From Bradysia coprophila (taxonomy: Eukaryota > Arthropoda > Insecta > Diptera > Sciaridae): DNA of 64,000 nt. The notes under the pieces are model-generated. The model had not been told where the DNA came from. It ran no database searches and saw only the letters and a program-made list of their open reading frames with translations. The stretch spans positions 124,001 through 188,000 of the forward strand of contig NW_023503292.1 of assembly GCF_014529535.1 (NCBI RefSeq), given 5' to 3'. Positions within the stretch are counted from its first letter, which is position 1, and every line of letters starts with the position of its first letter. Positions 48,784-61,700 of the stretch are shown in pieces. A program made the position numbers and the translations under genes.

Positions 48784-48892
48784 CTTCCATGGTCGGTTTG
48801 TTCGGCGGTGCATTTCGATCAATGGAAAATTGATTGTTTTTATCTTTTAACGGATGAATGAACCTATTAGAGGCATCTTCATCAATTATTGC
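48784..48892 (-). CDS. Possible orphan exon
   Basis: A 109-base open stretch on the minus strand with a good acceptor (TTTTTCAG) and a good donor (GTAGGT). It would encode AIIDEDASNRFIHPLKDKNN followed by QFSIDRNAPPNKPTME. I recognise no family and find no partner exon. It could be a remnant of a gene copied by a transposon, an upstream exon of Rrp45, or chance. Confidence 0.25.
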
Positions 48893-49101
48893 CTGAAAAA
48901 TAACAAAAAACCACTTTTCAGACTATGGTCTTAGACAACTTCAGGTGGTGAAAAGTCAAAAAACCTAAAATTTTCCGGTAGCGTTACCATCTAACGCATC
49001 TAACCTTCACCAAAAAAGCTTTTAGCTATTTTTGTCAATTTTTTTTTTTGTTTATTCTACATGGTATGACCGCAGGGTACTTAAAACGATTTTTCGGTTG
49101 C

Positions 49102-49209
49102 TAGGAATCTCGCGCCGCGTCATTCACAATAATTATCATTTTGACACATTTTGTATAAGGTAGATGTCACTATGTGAATTATTGTGAATGACGCGGCGCG
49201 AGATTCCTT
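49102..49209. repeat. GC-rich-arm palindromic MITE
   Basis: GGAATCTCGCGCCGCGTCAT followed by TCACAATAATT at the left is mirrored exactly at the right (AATTATTGTGAATGACGCGG, CGCGAGATTCC). A loop of about 45 bases separates them. The GC-rich arms stand out in AT-rich surroundings. One arm alone is found at 36882-36916. Confidence 0.85.
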
Positions 49210-49225
49210 AACACCGTTTTTTCAT

Positions 49226-49395
49226 ACCTAGGACCCGAAAAGTGCGACGAAGTCCAATATGAAAAATACTATTCGTACCACGCACGGACTAAAAGTCTTT
49301 TTTAGCGTATTCGATTCCAGACCTCGCCCTCGGCTCGTCTGGAAACCTCTCACACGCTAAAAAAAGACTTTTAGTCGTAGGTACGAAATGTACTA
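49226..49395. repeat. CCTAGGACCCGAAA repeat, with a sister at 43995-44095
   Basis: ACCTAGGACCCGAAAAGTGC opens it, and inner arms ACTAAAAGTC..TTTAGCGT are mirrored by ACGCTAAAAAAAGACTTTTA. Near its right end it carries CTCGGCTCGTCTGGAAAC and GTAGGTACGAAATGTA. The sister at 43995-44095, inside the hAT-like element, shares CCTAGGACCCGAAACGTGCG, GTCTGGAAAC and CTAGGTACGAAATGTA. Confidence 0.6.
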
Positions 49396-49584
49396 TTTTA
49401 TTGTCGCTGCTTAGTACATTTTTGATTTTTGTACCAGCATTGTTGAATGTCGTTCGAAATGATCGACTCGTTTTTTAATGTTCTGAATGTTCAGTTTTCG
49501 GCAACAACGATTTTCTTTTATAGTAACTTTTAATTGTCTTCGGCAATTCACGCCGTAAGTATGCCTAAAATTTGAATTTTAAGT

Positions 49585-49995
49585 GAACTTCTTCTTCTTC
49601 TTCTTTTTCAGCCTGTTTCTATCCACTGCTGGATGTATGCCTCTCCAACTTCTTTCCATTTCGTACGATCCATTGCCATTTGCTGCCAGTTTGTACCTGC
49701 AATATTCTTAATTCCGTTTGTCCATCTCTCTGGTGGTCTACCTATAGCTCGTCTTTTATATGGTCGCCAGTTCATGATCTTTTTGGTCCAACGTTCGTCT
49801 GTCCTTCTTGCAATATGTCCCGCCCAGCTCCATTTCAGAGATGCTATTCTTTCCATGACATCAACGACCCTGGTTTGTTGTCGAATCCATTGATTCGTCA
49901 TTCTGTCTCTGAGTGTTATTCCAAGCATACTCCGTTCCATGGCTCTTTGTGTCACTCTCAATTTATCTTCGGATGCTTTTGTTAAAGTTAAGTGA
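49585..49995 (-). mobile_element. 3' end of an RTE-type non-LTR retrotransposon
   Basis: A minus-strand frame within 50105-49608 matches the C-terminal end of endonuclease-reverse transcriptase proteins of RTE-like elements: LRVTQRAMERSMLGITLRDR, then DVMERIASLKWSWAGHIARR, WRPYKRRAIGRPPERW and GEAYIQQW. It ends just before a GAAGAAGAAG microsatellite (complement at 49587-49607), a typical RTE tail. The reverse transcriptase core is missing, so the copy is 5' truncated near 49995, beyond which the frame no longer resembles the family. Confidence 0.8.
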
Positions 49996-50054
49996 ACGAT
50001 CGGTAAAAAAGTGAACCAAAAAATACGTTTCAACACCTTCCTTGTATAAAAATC

Positions 50055-50320
50055 CAAGGTAAATATAGTGAGGAGGTAATGCCATTCAGACGCGCGGCCT
50101 AGCACATAAGTTCGATGCCAATGACATCTTTTTTTAACATGGGTAACTAAGATTTACTTGTGTTTCACAAAAATATTTTCACTATCTCACAAAAGATGGT
50201 CCGACTTTCTATTCCAATTTTTGCTTTCAACGAAGGAACGAGATGGCGTTTGTATCGAACTTTCGTGCCACCGCACATCTGATTCGGTTATATATGGCAT
50301 ACCTCACTATATTTACCTTG
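50055..50320. repeat. Foldback repeat CAAGGTAAATATAGTGAGG
   Basis: CAAGGTAAATATAGTGAGG at the left is mirrored by CCTCACTATATTTACCTTG at the right, 265 bases apart. The interior shares AGATGGCGT, GTATCGAACTTTCGTGCC-like text (inverted) with 35200-35245, so related copies exist. Confidence 0.65.
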
Positions 50321-50329
50321 TAAAAATTT

Positions 50330-53300
50330 AGACCAAAGGTTCCTGAAGGTCGATTTTCAGAGTAAATTGGAAAATTCAATTATTAAAAAAAAGTAGTCGC
50401 AAATCAGTGGGTATGTCGTTGTAACGTTTCACTTTGAAGGTATTTTCATAGAAATTGAATTTGGGACAGGCAATGGAATTTTCGGAACTAAATGGAAACA
50501 TTCTAATTTCGAGTGGAAATTAAATTGAATATTTAGGATTGTTGCGTTGACGAATACTTGACTCCGTCTCGGACTCCGCTTCAATTTAATTTATTTCTGT
50601 TTTGATAAGGACAAACCCAAAAGACAGAGCTGCTTCTAGGTAAAGTAATTCATCGGTATAATATTTATGCTTAGTTCGCGATTGTCGGGTAGTTGTTAAC
50701 GGTCGTTCTGTAGTACGTGAAGCCCAACATGATCTTCCTGGAAATATATTAGGGCTATACGTAAGTAACCGCATACTCAATTTCGACATTATGTATTGAG
50801 CAAGATTTGTTGTTGTTTTACGTTGAAACTTTATCGAACTAGTGCAAAAATACGTTCATTTTGATTCGTTTGATAGTAAACGTTGACATTTTTAAATCTC
50901 TAAAAGTGCAAAAAAACATTGTCTGCTTATGTACACATAATGGTGTTCATTTAATGATTCTCATACCTAACCTATTATCTGGTTCAGCAATATGAACATA
51001 CCTTCCGCTAAATATATTGAAAACCACTGTTTGGTTATGAATGGAAAGGACACTCATTGAAAAATCGTCTGCTTACCCTCGTCTTTTCTACTTTGTGTGA
51101 ACGTGAACCACACGCTCTATTATTAATCAAGGAAGCTTTAAGCGCTTTTACGTTATGTTAACGAAAATATGGTATTCCCTTGATATTACAATTACGTTCA
51201 TGTGTCAGTTACTCATGCTCATAAAAAGATAATCTTTTCTGAAACTTAGTGTCGAAAACTAAAAGTTTTGTTGCTATTTCGACACGTGCATCGAAATGGT
51301 TGTTGATGACATCGAGTGCGATGAAGTACTTTATGAGGCTCTAAATGTGTAATTATGACACAAGGCCGCAGGCCGCGTGTGATAATACACGTCGTGAGCC
51401 TTAATAAAGTATTTTGCAGGGAGATTTATACAACGTTATATGCAACAGAGTCATTTAAAGTTCGTAATTTTCGAATATTATGATGGTGAGTTGAATAAAT
51501 ACCTATTTTAGGCAAACAATGTATGTACATTGTCTCAATCGACCTGTAACCTCGTCAATTGCACATCTAATGCCTAAAATGGCATTTAAAGAAAATCTTT
51601 CGGTCGCATAAATAACTAATAAAAAAAACGCATAATTAATGCCGAGCGATAGATTCTCATAATAAATAAAACGTTCATGTACCGATGATCGTGTATATAT
51701 ACATTACGTTATGCATAAATAAATAACATATTTTCAACAAACATGCGCACAATTGAAAAACTATATAGAAAACTAATGTTTTTGAAGTGAGACCAATATT
51801 ATTTTTTGTTTTAGTAGTAGTCTATATTGTTGCCTTGACATTGAATCAATTCTATATACGGAGGAAACACTAAGATTGTTCGTCAAATTGTTGTTGTCAT
51901 TTTTATTATAAATTCTTGCGGTGAAAAGCTTTGGTTCTTTTAGTGATTTTTTTTAGAGTTCTAATTTACCGACAGCATTAGTGTCAAAGAAAATTTGCCT
52001 GAGATCGGATTTTTCTATTTTGTATAAATTGTATAACAGCTTTACAGTGAGAAAATGTGAATTAATTGCAATGTACTGATGTAATATGACGTCATAGCTG
52101 CAAGGTTTGTTTTTAGTTGTTAAACTGTATTTACATCTAAAAATATTTGAACGCGTTTTTTGCATTTCAATAACATGACACTCCACACAGATAAGGGGCC
52201 TACATTCAGAAATTGTTTTTTTTTTTTAGAATTTTCAAGAATTTTATCAAATTGTCCAAAATTCTTAAATTATAGAAGTTCTTGGAAAATTAGAATTTTC
52301 AAGAATTTCAAGAGAATATCAACAATTTAATTTCTTGAAAATTCTAGAAATTCTTGATTTCATGAATTTCGAACATTTTCAAGAATTTCAGGAATGCCCA
52401 AGAATAAATTTCACGAAAATAGTCTTTCATATATAAATGTATTTATAATAGCAAGGTAGAAAATACAGTACAGCCGGTAGCTCTGATTAGTTTTAGGTCT
52501 ACCTCTTTAATTCTCTGTTTAGTTTTAGGTCTATCAAACATATTCTACCGTTATTGTACGTCTGCTATTTATATCGAATTGCCGGTGAGAACCGAGCTGT
52601 GCAACGGAATCAATACTCGAACTCTTCAAATAACACCCAATTATCACACTGCTTAAATGAACTGCGAAGGCAGTAAAGTTTGCTCTGTACATACGTTTCC
52701 TTTTTCATGCACGTATACTTCTAATTGTACTTAATTACTTATGTTGGTTTTATATAGTGATTGCACTATGGCATTTGTGGTGTAATCATTGAAAGTGAAA
52801 TAGAAAAAAAAAATTCAAGAGCAAATAGCTGGAACAATGATTCGGAATATGAGTCAGCAACGTTATGGCTTTTTATTTATTTATATTATTGATGCAGTAA
52901 AAGGTTTTGGATCAACAGTTTCCGTGATAGTAATATATCGATATGCATTTATGAGTAGTAGTTGAGTTTACCCGAAGATTACAGAATCATAAACAACGTG
53001 ACGGAGAATTAAACACGATTAAGTCTGAACTACTTAGCAGGAAATGTATATCGTTATTCCTCGCCTACAAAATCCTTCGTAAAATTGTGAAAACTTTAAT
53101 GATTTTTCATGATAGCGATGAGTAATTATTATTAAAACTTTTGATAAAATCGCTGGAGATATGATGTGCTTCTACCACATCTACAACATAACACCCCTAA
53201 GTAATTTTTTTTTTTTTTGGTATTCAATGGCATGAATGGTCATTAAAATTTAAATTAGAATTTTCAATATCCTAATGATATGTTCGTCAACCCTAATTTA

Positions 53301-54560
53301 TTGTTAGCCCACGTCGAATGACATTTAATTTATGGTCATGTAAACAAACAATTTTTCTGTAGATCAAACAGTACTGACTTTTGGAGATATAGCTGTTTCT
53401 AACCGATTAATTTTTAATTTTCTGAGTAAGTTGATGATATTCAGATACACAGTTTTAGTGTAAATCAAATTGCTTTTTAGCATCATACTCGTTATTTTCA
53501 TAAATTTTTGTAATTAACTAAAAGCCTGGCTTGCTTCCAAAGTAGTTTCCGAATTAAAGTTTTTCAATTCTTCTATCCAATCATGAAACACAGTGGACGT
53601 CAGTTAAATTTAAATAGGAATTTTCTTCAGCTGATTTTCAGCTAGTCCATGTAGTCCATACAAACAATACTGCTTATACAGTTCTACCAGTAAAACGCGA
53701 CTGTAGACATAGCATACATAGCGACAAAAAGAACAAATTTCTCGTTCGCGTCGCTAGAGTGCATTTCATATGCATTTTAGGCCAATAAATCAACAGTAGA
53801 AAGCACAATTTGGAAATTTACCGTTTCACAGAATGAGTTAAAATCCGATTATTTTTTAATGTTTGCCCAGCCCACTTCCAGCACCAAGAACCTGCTAACA
53901 AATGATTCTCACTTCGAGTACGGATGTGAATTATTTTATGCACCACAAGTTTATCTTCCGTAGTTTGTTAATTTTCTTCTAACACCTGTCTTTGTTAACT
54001 TACTGTCTTACCCTGAGGGCAGCTAGAGTAACTATTCTACCAGTACAAACAAGTATTTAGCTGTATAACAGCTGGAGCTATTTCTATCTAAATTTTACCG
54101 ACCTCTTAACATTTTGTACTGTTTTATGATATAAATTAAGATTGGCTCACCTAGTTTGTGTATATTACGTAGGTGGAAGCACGGGGTTTCAGGGGGTTTC
54201 GAACATTTAGTTTTTTCATGTTGCAGATATTGCAGTGTCAAATTCTGTCCAAGATGTGACATATTTGCAAGGTATTGGCCTTTTTCACAAAGTATAATCA
54301 GCGTAACCTTCGTAAAAAGAATCTTGAATCTGACAAGAGCACGTGTGCCAACGTGTAAAAAACAAATGTTCAAAACCCCCTGCGCCCCCTGCTGAACCGT
54401 GGCGATCCTCTTGTCAAACGGACAGTACAAAAACAAATTCCATCATTTATTAACCTGTCACATACGGCTACTCATCTGTTATCGATAATGAACACAAAAA
54501 TAAAGACAAGGCTGGGTAATGTTGTCCTTCATTATAGTAAAATGAATGTTAAAAAATTTA
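50330..54560. other. AT-rich spacer without recognised genes
   Basis: No gene is recognisable. A foldback lies at about 51327-51414 (AGTACTTTATGAGGCTC against GAGCCTTAATAAAGTA with a GGCCGCAGGCC centre). Bases 52200-52400 are a low-complexity stretch of TTCTTGAAAATTC-like repeats. The rest shows nothing I can support. Confidence 0.5.
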
Positions 54561-54566
54561 AGTACA

Positions 54567-54746
54567 GGGAGTCCAGCAATGAACCGTCGGAAATCTAGTA
54601 CATTTTCTGCTGGCCATACAAAAATTCATCCGAAAATGAATTTTCTGTAGTTCATTGGGAGTCCAGCAATGAACCGTCGGAAATCTAGTACATTTTCTGC
54701 TGGCCATACAAAAATTCATCCGAAAATGAATTTTCTGTAGTTCATT
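54567..54746. repeat. 90-bp tandem duplication of a palindromic unit
   Basis: GGGAGTCCAGCAATGAACCG begins both 54567 and 54657, and the two 90-base copies are essentially identical. Each unit is itself foldback: AGTCCAGCAATGAAC at its start pairs with GTTCATTGCTGGAAT after the end, and AATTCATCCGAAAATGAATT lies in between. It looks like a MITE with one end doubled. Confidence 0.85.
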
Positions 54747-55789
54747 GCTGGAATCCCACAAGATTTGAAATCAACCGATTAAAGATACTTTGATCGATAG
54801 AAGTAATAGACCCGATAATAATACTTGCAGTCAGTAACAGGTTAACAATGTGATCGATCATAGCAAAATATAGCATTCAAACTAAAGAAGTAGAAGATTT
54901 TGTACAAGCCTACTAGAAGTGTTTACATCAAAAGAAGTAACAGATTCCAAAGTGTTTTAAGTGAAAATTATCCGTCCATGAAATTTTTGATATTGAACAT
55001 TTTCATTTCCAACGGAGTCTACAGCGACCTTCTCAATAGCTTCCACATCAGGTGGTCACTATTTTTCAGAATTGCTTCATTCATCGATGTATCAATGAAA
55101 CTTTAATGAAACAATTCCTACTCACCGTCCAACCGAACGTTGAATTATGTACAACATGTGTTCGGAAGGTATCTAATTACAGTTCATACTCTCAAACAAT
55201 TATTTTACCTGTAAGTGAGGTCATTATTTCTCCTTGACCATTCAGACTACATTTCCATCAACAGAATTGTACGTTGATGTTGTCATGACTTTGGTTTTAA
55301 ACTTTTTTTTCACATTTTTTTATGTTTTAGTTGTAGCGAGTAAGTAGTAAGGGTAGGTAGTCTCTTTACTCTCTAAAAAAAATCGTTATGTTAAAGTCAA
55401 TGCAAAAAATTTGATTCTCCCACTTTAATGGTCTATCGTTTGACTAGAAAATGTTGAAACTTGGTGAAAATTGCGTTTCCGAATTCTATGAAATCTATCA
55501 GAAACGAAGTGGGTTAACTATGAAATCTCCGCATTAACGTGGGAATTTAAAGGTGGTGGTTGTGATAGTAATTTAATATAGAGGAAATTCGTTGAACTCT
55601 ACAAAGTTTTTTTTATTGTTGAAGTGAAACTTTAACAGTCATGACTCGTGTATTGAATTATCGGTTTCGTCATGCAATCAAAAACTTCAACTTAAAAAAT
55701 TCATTGAAATTTTGTTGACTTTTCCCTAGACAAGTATCATAATGGTGCCACTTTAGTATTTTCACAAGAGAGTAAGATCGACACCAAAA

Positions 55790-58700
55790 ATGGCCGCAAC
55801 AAATTGGGACAAATTTCGTCTCCTGATGTGGAAAAACTGGCTGTTGCAGTATCGTCACAAAACACAAACAATTGTGCAACTATTAGTTCCTGTACTTTTT
55901 AGCGCATTATTAGTTCTAATTCGCGGACTGGTGGATCCAGTGGTGCATGCAGAGCCGTTCCACTTTCCACAATTAAATATAAGTTTAGATTCATTGAGGT
56001 GAGTTGATTCCCTTCGATCGTCAGAGCCATAAACCGAAATTTTAAAATAAATTCTAGAGGTGGAGTTGAGCCAAGTGGACTAGGCCTACATTATAGACTA
56101 TTAGTGAAGTAAAATTTCCTGTTCATATTTACATTCAGGCTCCCGCTGTTAAAATAACATTTGTACAGAGCTCCGATAGGAAACACTACATTTCAACCAA
56201 ATCTTAACTGGAGAATAGTATACACACCCAACGTACCGATTTTGGATGAACTTCTTAGAGGAGCATCCAATGTATTACAATTACAGACTGCGGTGGGTGT
56301 AAATAGTTCCAAAGAGCTGAGCAAAACTTTAGTACAACAAAATTTATTCGTCGGACTTGAATTTCATAATCCGGAGGTCTGAATTTCTCACATTTAGTCT
56401 AATTTATGAAACGAAATTCTACCATCACCCACTTGCAGCTTCTATCATCTCCTGCAACACTGCCGAAGCAACTGGAATATTCAATACGTTTTCCCAGTGA
56501 ACTTAGAACGTCTGTTTATGACAATCCGATACTTTACAACTGGCGAACCAATCTACTATTTCCGCGATTTCAAATACTCGGCCCTCGCAATCCCAACGAT
56601 ACCGATGACGGCATACCATCTGGTTATATTCGTGAAGGATTTTTGGCTGTTCAAAATGCCATTGCAAGTCAGTTCTTGTTCTTGAAATCGAATGGAACGA
56701 ATAAGATGCCGGAAATAATGATGCAAGTAAGTTGTGGTTGGTAGTGACGATGTGAGTATCGGCGACCTCCTGAACTACTCGTCATTTCTTCAGGAAGTCG
56801 CAGAGACTTATTCAGTGCCGGATTGGCTCTAAAAAGCCCTTCGGGCATTGTATGATTTTTTTTTTTAAAAGCCCTTCGTTGCCTTTTATCCATGCAAAAA
56901 TTAAAAGGCCCTTCGGGAATCGCCCGAACGCCCATAGGGCCAGTCCGGCACTGGACTTATTTCATTGAATTTTCAGTGCAATCTGATAATTTCGGTCCAG
57001 TCCTTAAAAACTAAGTTTTATTTCAGCGATATCCATACCCTGAATATATCGAAGATATTCTTCTGACCGGGTTGGAAACATTGGTCTCTTTAATAATTAT
57101 GATCAGTTTAGTGTAAGTTTTTCATTTTGGGATCTTCCATAAATTCCGTAAGTTGTTTCAGTGCTGCCATCAAAAGTAAATCTTAAATAACTCGAGCAAT
57201 ATGCGCTCTGCTCTGCGAAGTTAAAACTATGTTCTATCGGTTCTGTTCTATCCCAATAAATAGGCTGGTAGAACATAGCTCTAACTTTGCAGTGCGTGAT
57301 GGCAGCCAGAGCCTATTTTTGGATTTTTTTTGGAAATTTTTTCCAAAATTTCCAAAAAATTGCCAAAAATTTCCAAAAACTGCGAACGTCCAAAAACCGA
57401 ATTTTTCCATCATTTCGAACTGTTTTGCCAACTCCTGAACTCAGCCTTGCGTTTTAGCTGACTCTCAATTATTTTGTTTAATTCTTGACACTATCAGCTT
57501 TCAAATGAAGTCGAGCATGATTAATTAATAAGAGAGCGTCAATAATCAAACAAAATCATTGAGAGCCGGCTAAAACACAAGGCTGAGCTCAGGAGTTACC
57601 AAAACAGTTCGAAATGACTGAAAATTCGGTTTTTGGAAGTTGGCAGTTTTTGGAAATTTTTGGCAACTTTTTGGAAATTTTGGAAAAAAATTCCAAAAAT
57701 AGACCCTGATGGCAGCACTGAAAAACGTTACGGAATTTAACAAACAAATTTCTTACAATCAATGTTTCATGACCGTTAATAGTTACTCCTGCACCACAAC
57801 CGTAAAATTTATTGCGATCGAAAAGGAAAAGCAACTGAAAGAAGCCATGAAAATTATGGGCCTCGCTAATTGGCTTCATTGGTTCGTTGAAGAAAAACGA
57901 ATTATTTTTGACGATCAGGATGCTAAATTTTTGATTTTTTTTTTATCTATCGTAGGTTGAGCTGGTTCGTGCGATCCATGATTTTATTGGTATAACTAGT
58001 GATTTCAAAACAAATTGTGAAAATTAGGTCAATTCGATTATTTTACTTTCAGGGGACATCAATATCCTTTATCGTTATGCTCTTTAAGGTATGCGGTTTT
58101 TCAGGGCCTGAGTTTACTTTAAACAATTTTTGAAGACCTAAATGTTCACAATTCCTGAGGCTTCAATTTTCCATAATTACATTCATAGGTTCCATGGTAT
58201 AAAGACAGTGACGTGGCAATTTTTACTTATAGCAATTGGACGTGTTTGTGGGTGTTCCTGTTCACCTACAGGTATTATTCTGCGTTAGAATGGTACGTCA
58301 AAGCAACAGTTAAACCGTTTGTTTCCTTTATTCTCTTAGCATTGCAACAACGACATTTTGTTTCATGTTAAGTGTCTTTTTCTCAAAAGCGAATACCGCC
58401 AGTGCGGTCAGTGGCCTGATATGGTTTCTCTCCTATTCCGTTTATTCTTTCACGTACGCTAGCTACGATCAATTATTATTGTACCAGAAACTGTTGATGT
58501 CTTTGTTTTCAAACACTGCTATGGCCTTCGGTTTCCAGCTGATCATACGATTGGAAGGAAGCAGCGAAGGATTACAATGGAACAATTTCTTCAGATCTGT
58601 ATCGGTTGATGACAATCTATCGCTCGGTCTGCTTGTGGTTACGCTACTGATTGCCGCCCTTCTGTATCTGATGATAGCGTTGTATGTGGAGAAGATTTTT

Positions 58701-61700
58701 CCTGGCGAATACGGTGTTCCGTTGCCATGGTACTTTCCGTTCACGCGAGTATTTTGGTGCGGTCAGTCGGAATACGTTCGAATCAATGACTCGCCGAAAA
58801 TGCACGGCAATTTGAATTTCATCGAAGACGATCCGATCGGTCGAAATTCTGGGATTCGCATAAGTAACCTACGGAAAGTCTATTCAAACAACCGTGTGGC
58901 TGTTAATGGACTCACACTAAATATGTTTGATGACGACATCACCGTGTTGCTTGGCCATAACGGAGCTGGTGCGTAAAAACAAAAAAAAACGGTTCAATTA
59001 CAACGCTGAGTCTCTTCATCTCTCTAGGCAAAACGACGACAATGTCCTTACTTTCGGGAATGTTTCCACCGTCAAGTGGTACCGCATTGATTAACGGAAA
59101 AGACATTCGACATGACATCAGTGGGGTACGCAGTTCCTTAGGACTGTGTCCGCAGCACAACATTTTGTTTGATGAGCTGACTGTAAGGGAGCACATTGTG
59201 TTCTTTAGCAGATTAAAAGGACTGAATAAGGATGCCGTGGAACGTGAGGTGGAAAAATATCTCAAGCTCATCGATCTGGAACCAAAACGGAATGCAAAAT
59301 CGAAGACATTGTCCGGTGGGATGAAACGGAAGCTGGCAGTCTGTGTCGCTTTTTGTGGTGGATCAAAAGTTGTTCTTCTGGATGAACCCACTTCCGGAAT
59401 GGACCCGCAAGCTCGGCGAGCTTTGTGGGATGTTTTAAAAGCTCAGAAAAAAGGCAGAACGGTTTTGCTGTCTACACATTTCATGGACGAAGCCGACATT
59501 CTGGGTGATCGAATAGCTATTATGGCGAATGGTATGAAAACCGCAATTTGTTTTAGATATCCTTCGATTTATAAGCTATATTCATTCACACTTGTCAGGA
59601 AATTTGAAGTGCGTCGGATCATCATTCTTTCTGAAGAAGCAATTCGGTTGCGGATATCATTTGGTGTGCGTGAAGAAGCCAAACTGTGACACAGAGAAGA
59701 TAACGTCTCTGCTGAAACTCTATATGCCCGATGTGAAAGTGGAATGTGACGTGGGTACGGAACTGTCCTATCAATTGTCCGACAAGTGTTCGCACATGTT
59801 CAGCAAAATATTCAGTGAATTGGAAATCCGATCGAACGAATTGGGCGTGGACAGCTATGGTGTTTCGTTGACGACGTTAGAGGAGGTGTTCATGAAAGTG
59901 GGTACAGATACTATAAAGCTAGACGATGAACCGCCTCAAATGAATGGAACTCTGGCGAATAAACCGGACAGTGAATTTGGTTCCGAGACAACATGTACGA
60001 CTGCAATAGAATTATCCGTTTCGTATGCTTGCTAAACTTTTACTTCCAGTAAACTATGCTACCGACATTTCACTTCTCAGCGGGGTGCCATTGATTATAA
60101 ACCAAGTCCGAGCTCTTTTCATGAAGAAAATCTTACAAACAGCGAGAAATTGGCTACTGATGTTGATACAAATCTGCATTCCAGTGCTGTTCATTACAAT
60201 TACCGTACTGTCAGAACGGTCAAGAGCCTGGTACTACGAACTGCCACCGCTGAAAGTGTGCATCCAACGGTACTTGGAAAGTGTTACCGTTCTTGAGGTT
60301 GATCCGAATGCTAATCAAGATTCGTTGATTGCAAAGTAAATCATTTCCCATCTTTTTGGGGTGGTTGATATTCTGGGACACGCATGAAACCGGTTCACAA
60401 AAAAATTCTATTCGTCGATAGGCTCTGAAAAACCACTTTTCTGGTGGTGAAAAATCACTCAAAATTTTCGAGTATTGGTGGATATTGGATCACCTCCACC
60501 ACAAACAGCTTTTGCATATTTTCGTCCCGTTTTGTTATTTCTACTCTGCGCAGACCAATAAACAGAAAAAAATTGGAAAAAGTGAAAACTTGGCTTTGGT
60601 ATGTGACCAAAGTCCTCGATGGTCGATTTTCCGAGCAAATTGGATACTTCGCATACCAAAGTCAATTTTTCACTTTTCTCCAATGTTCCGCTATTCGAAA
60701 ATCTTCTGTTTTTGATTTTTCAACACCTGAAATCGGTCTGGAAGAGTCAGAAAAGTGATTTTACTGGGTCTATGGTACACTGGACTCTTTTGTAGACCAG
60801 TTCCGTTTGCGCTCCGCAGAATCAATCACCACTACCATAAATGAGAGGGTCGAGCAACATTATCATTGCCATCCAATCGTTTAGGTACTCAGCCGAATAT
60901 CAAAATCAAATGCAAACCGATCAAATCCATGAATTCGAAAAAATAAGCGAGAACTTCGAGGCGTACATTTTGCGTCTTGCCCGATCGATGTTAGTGCGTG
61001 TGAATTCACGCTATTTGGCTGGAGCCACGATCAGAGATCCTCTTCGAATTGTTGCACATTTCAACAATCAACCGTATCATACGGCACCGCTTTCGTTGTC
61101 CTTGGTACATAATGCGGTGCTACGGAGTCATTTAGGTGTCGACCATTCGATAACCGTTTTCAACAAACCGCTGAATTATTCGTCACATTCAAGGATGAAG
61201 CTATTGCAACTGGGTGGTACGATGGGTTTTCAATTGGCTGTTAATGTTGGCTTTGCCATGGCTTTTGTGGCATCATTTTACGTCCTCTCATATATTAAGG
61301 TATGGTCCATTGAGTCCAATGCATATTTAATCGACAATAGAAACTTGATGAACCATTCTTGTCATACCAATAGGAGCGGACGGTCAAATCCAAACTGTTG
61401 CAGTTTGTTAGTGGCGCAAATGTTTTGACCTTCTGGGTAACGGCATTCCTGTGGGACATTTTCACATTTATCGTGACGATTCTGTTTCTGGTCATCACAT
61501 TCGCTGGATTCCAAGAAGAAGGCTGGTCCACCGCATTAGAACTGAGTCGAATATTTTTCATTTTACTGATATTCGTCGTGGCCATTTTGCCGGTAACAAT
61601 GTTTGCGTCCAGATTTTTCAAAGATCCGGCCGACGGATATTCGGTGCTGTCGATGATTTACATATTTACCGGTAAAACGTGTTGAAAAACTCTTCCAAAT

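Noticed and set aside
57229..57879. Open frames of 65-96 residues rich in Phe and Lys
   Set aside because: They come from the arms of the palindromic MITE in ABCA intron 4.
60016..60049. A roughly 34-base intron in the ABCA gene
   Set aside because: A donor at 59995 (GTACGA) gives a normal 55-base intron with the right phase, so no unusually short intron is needed.
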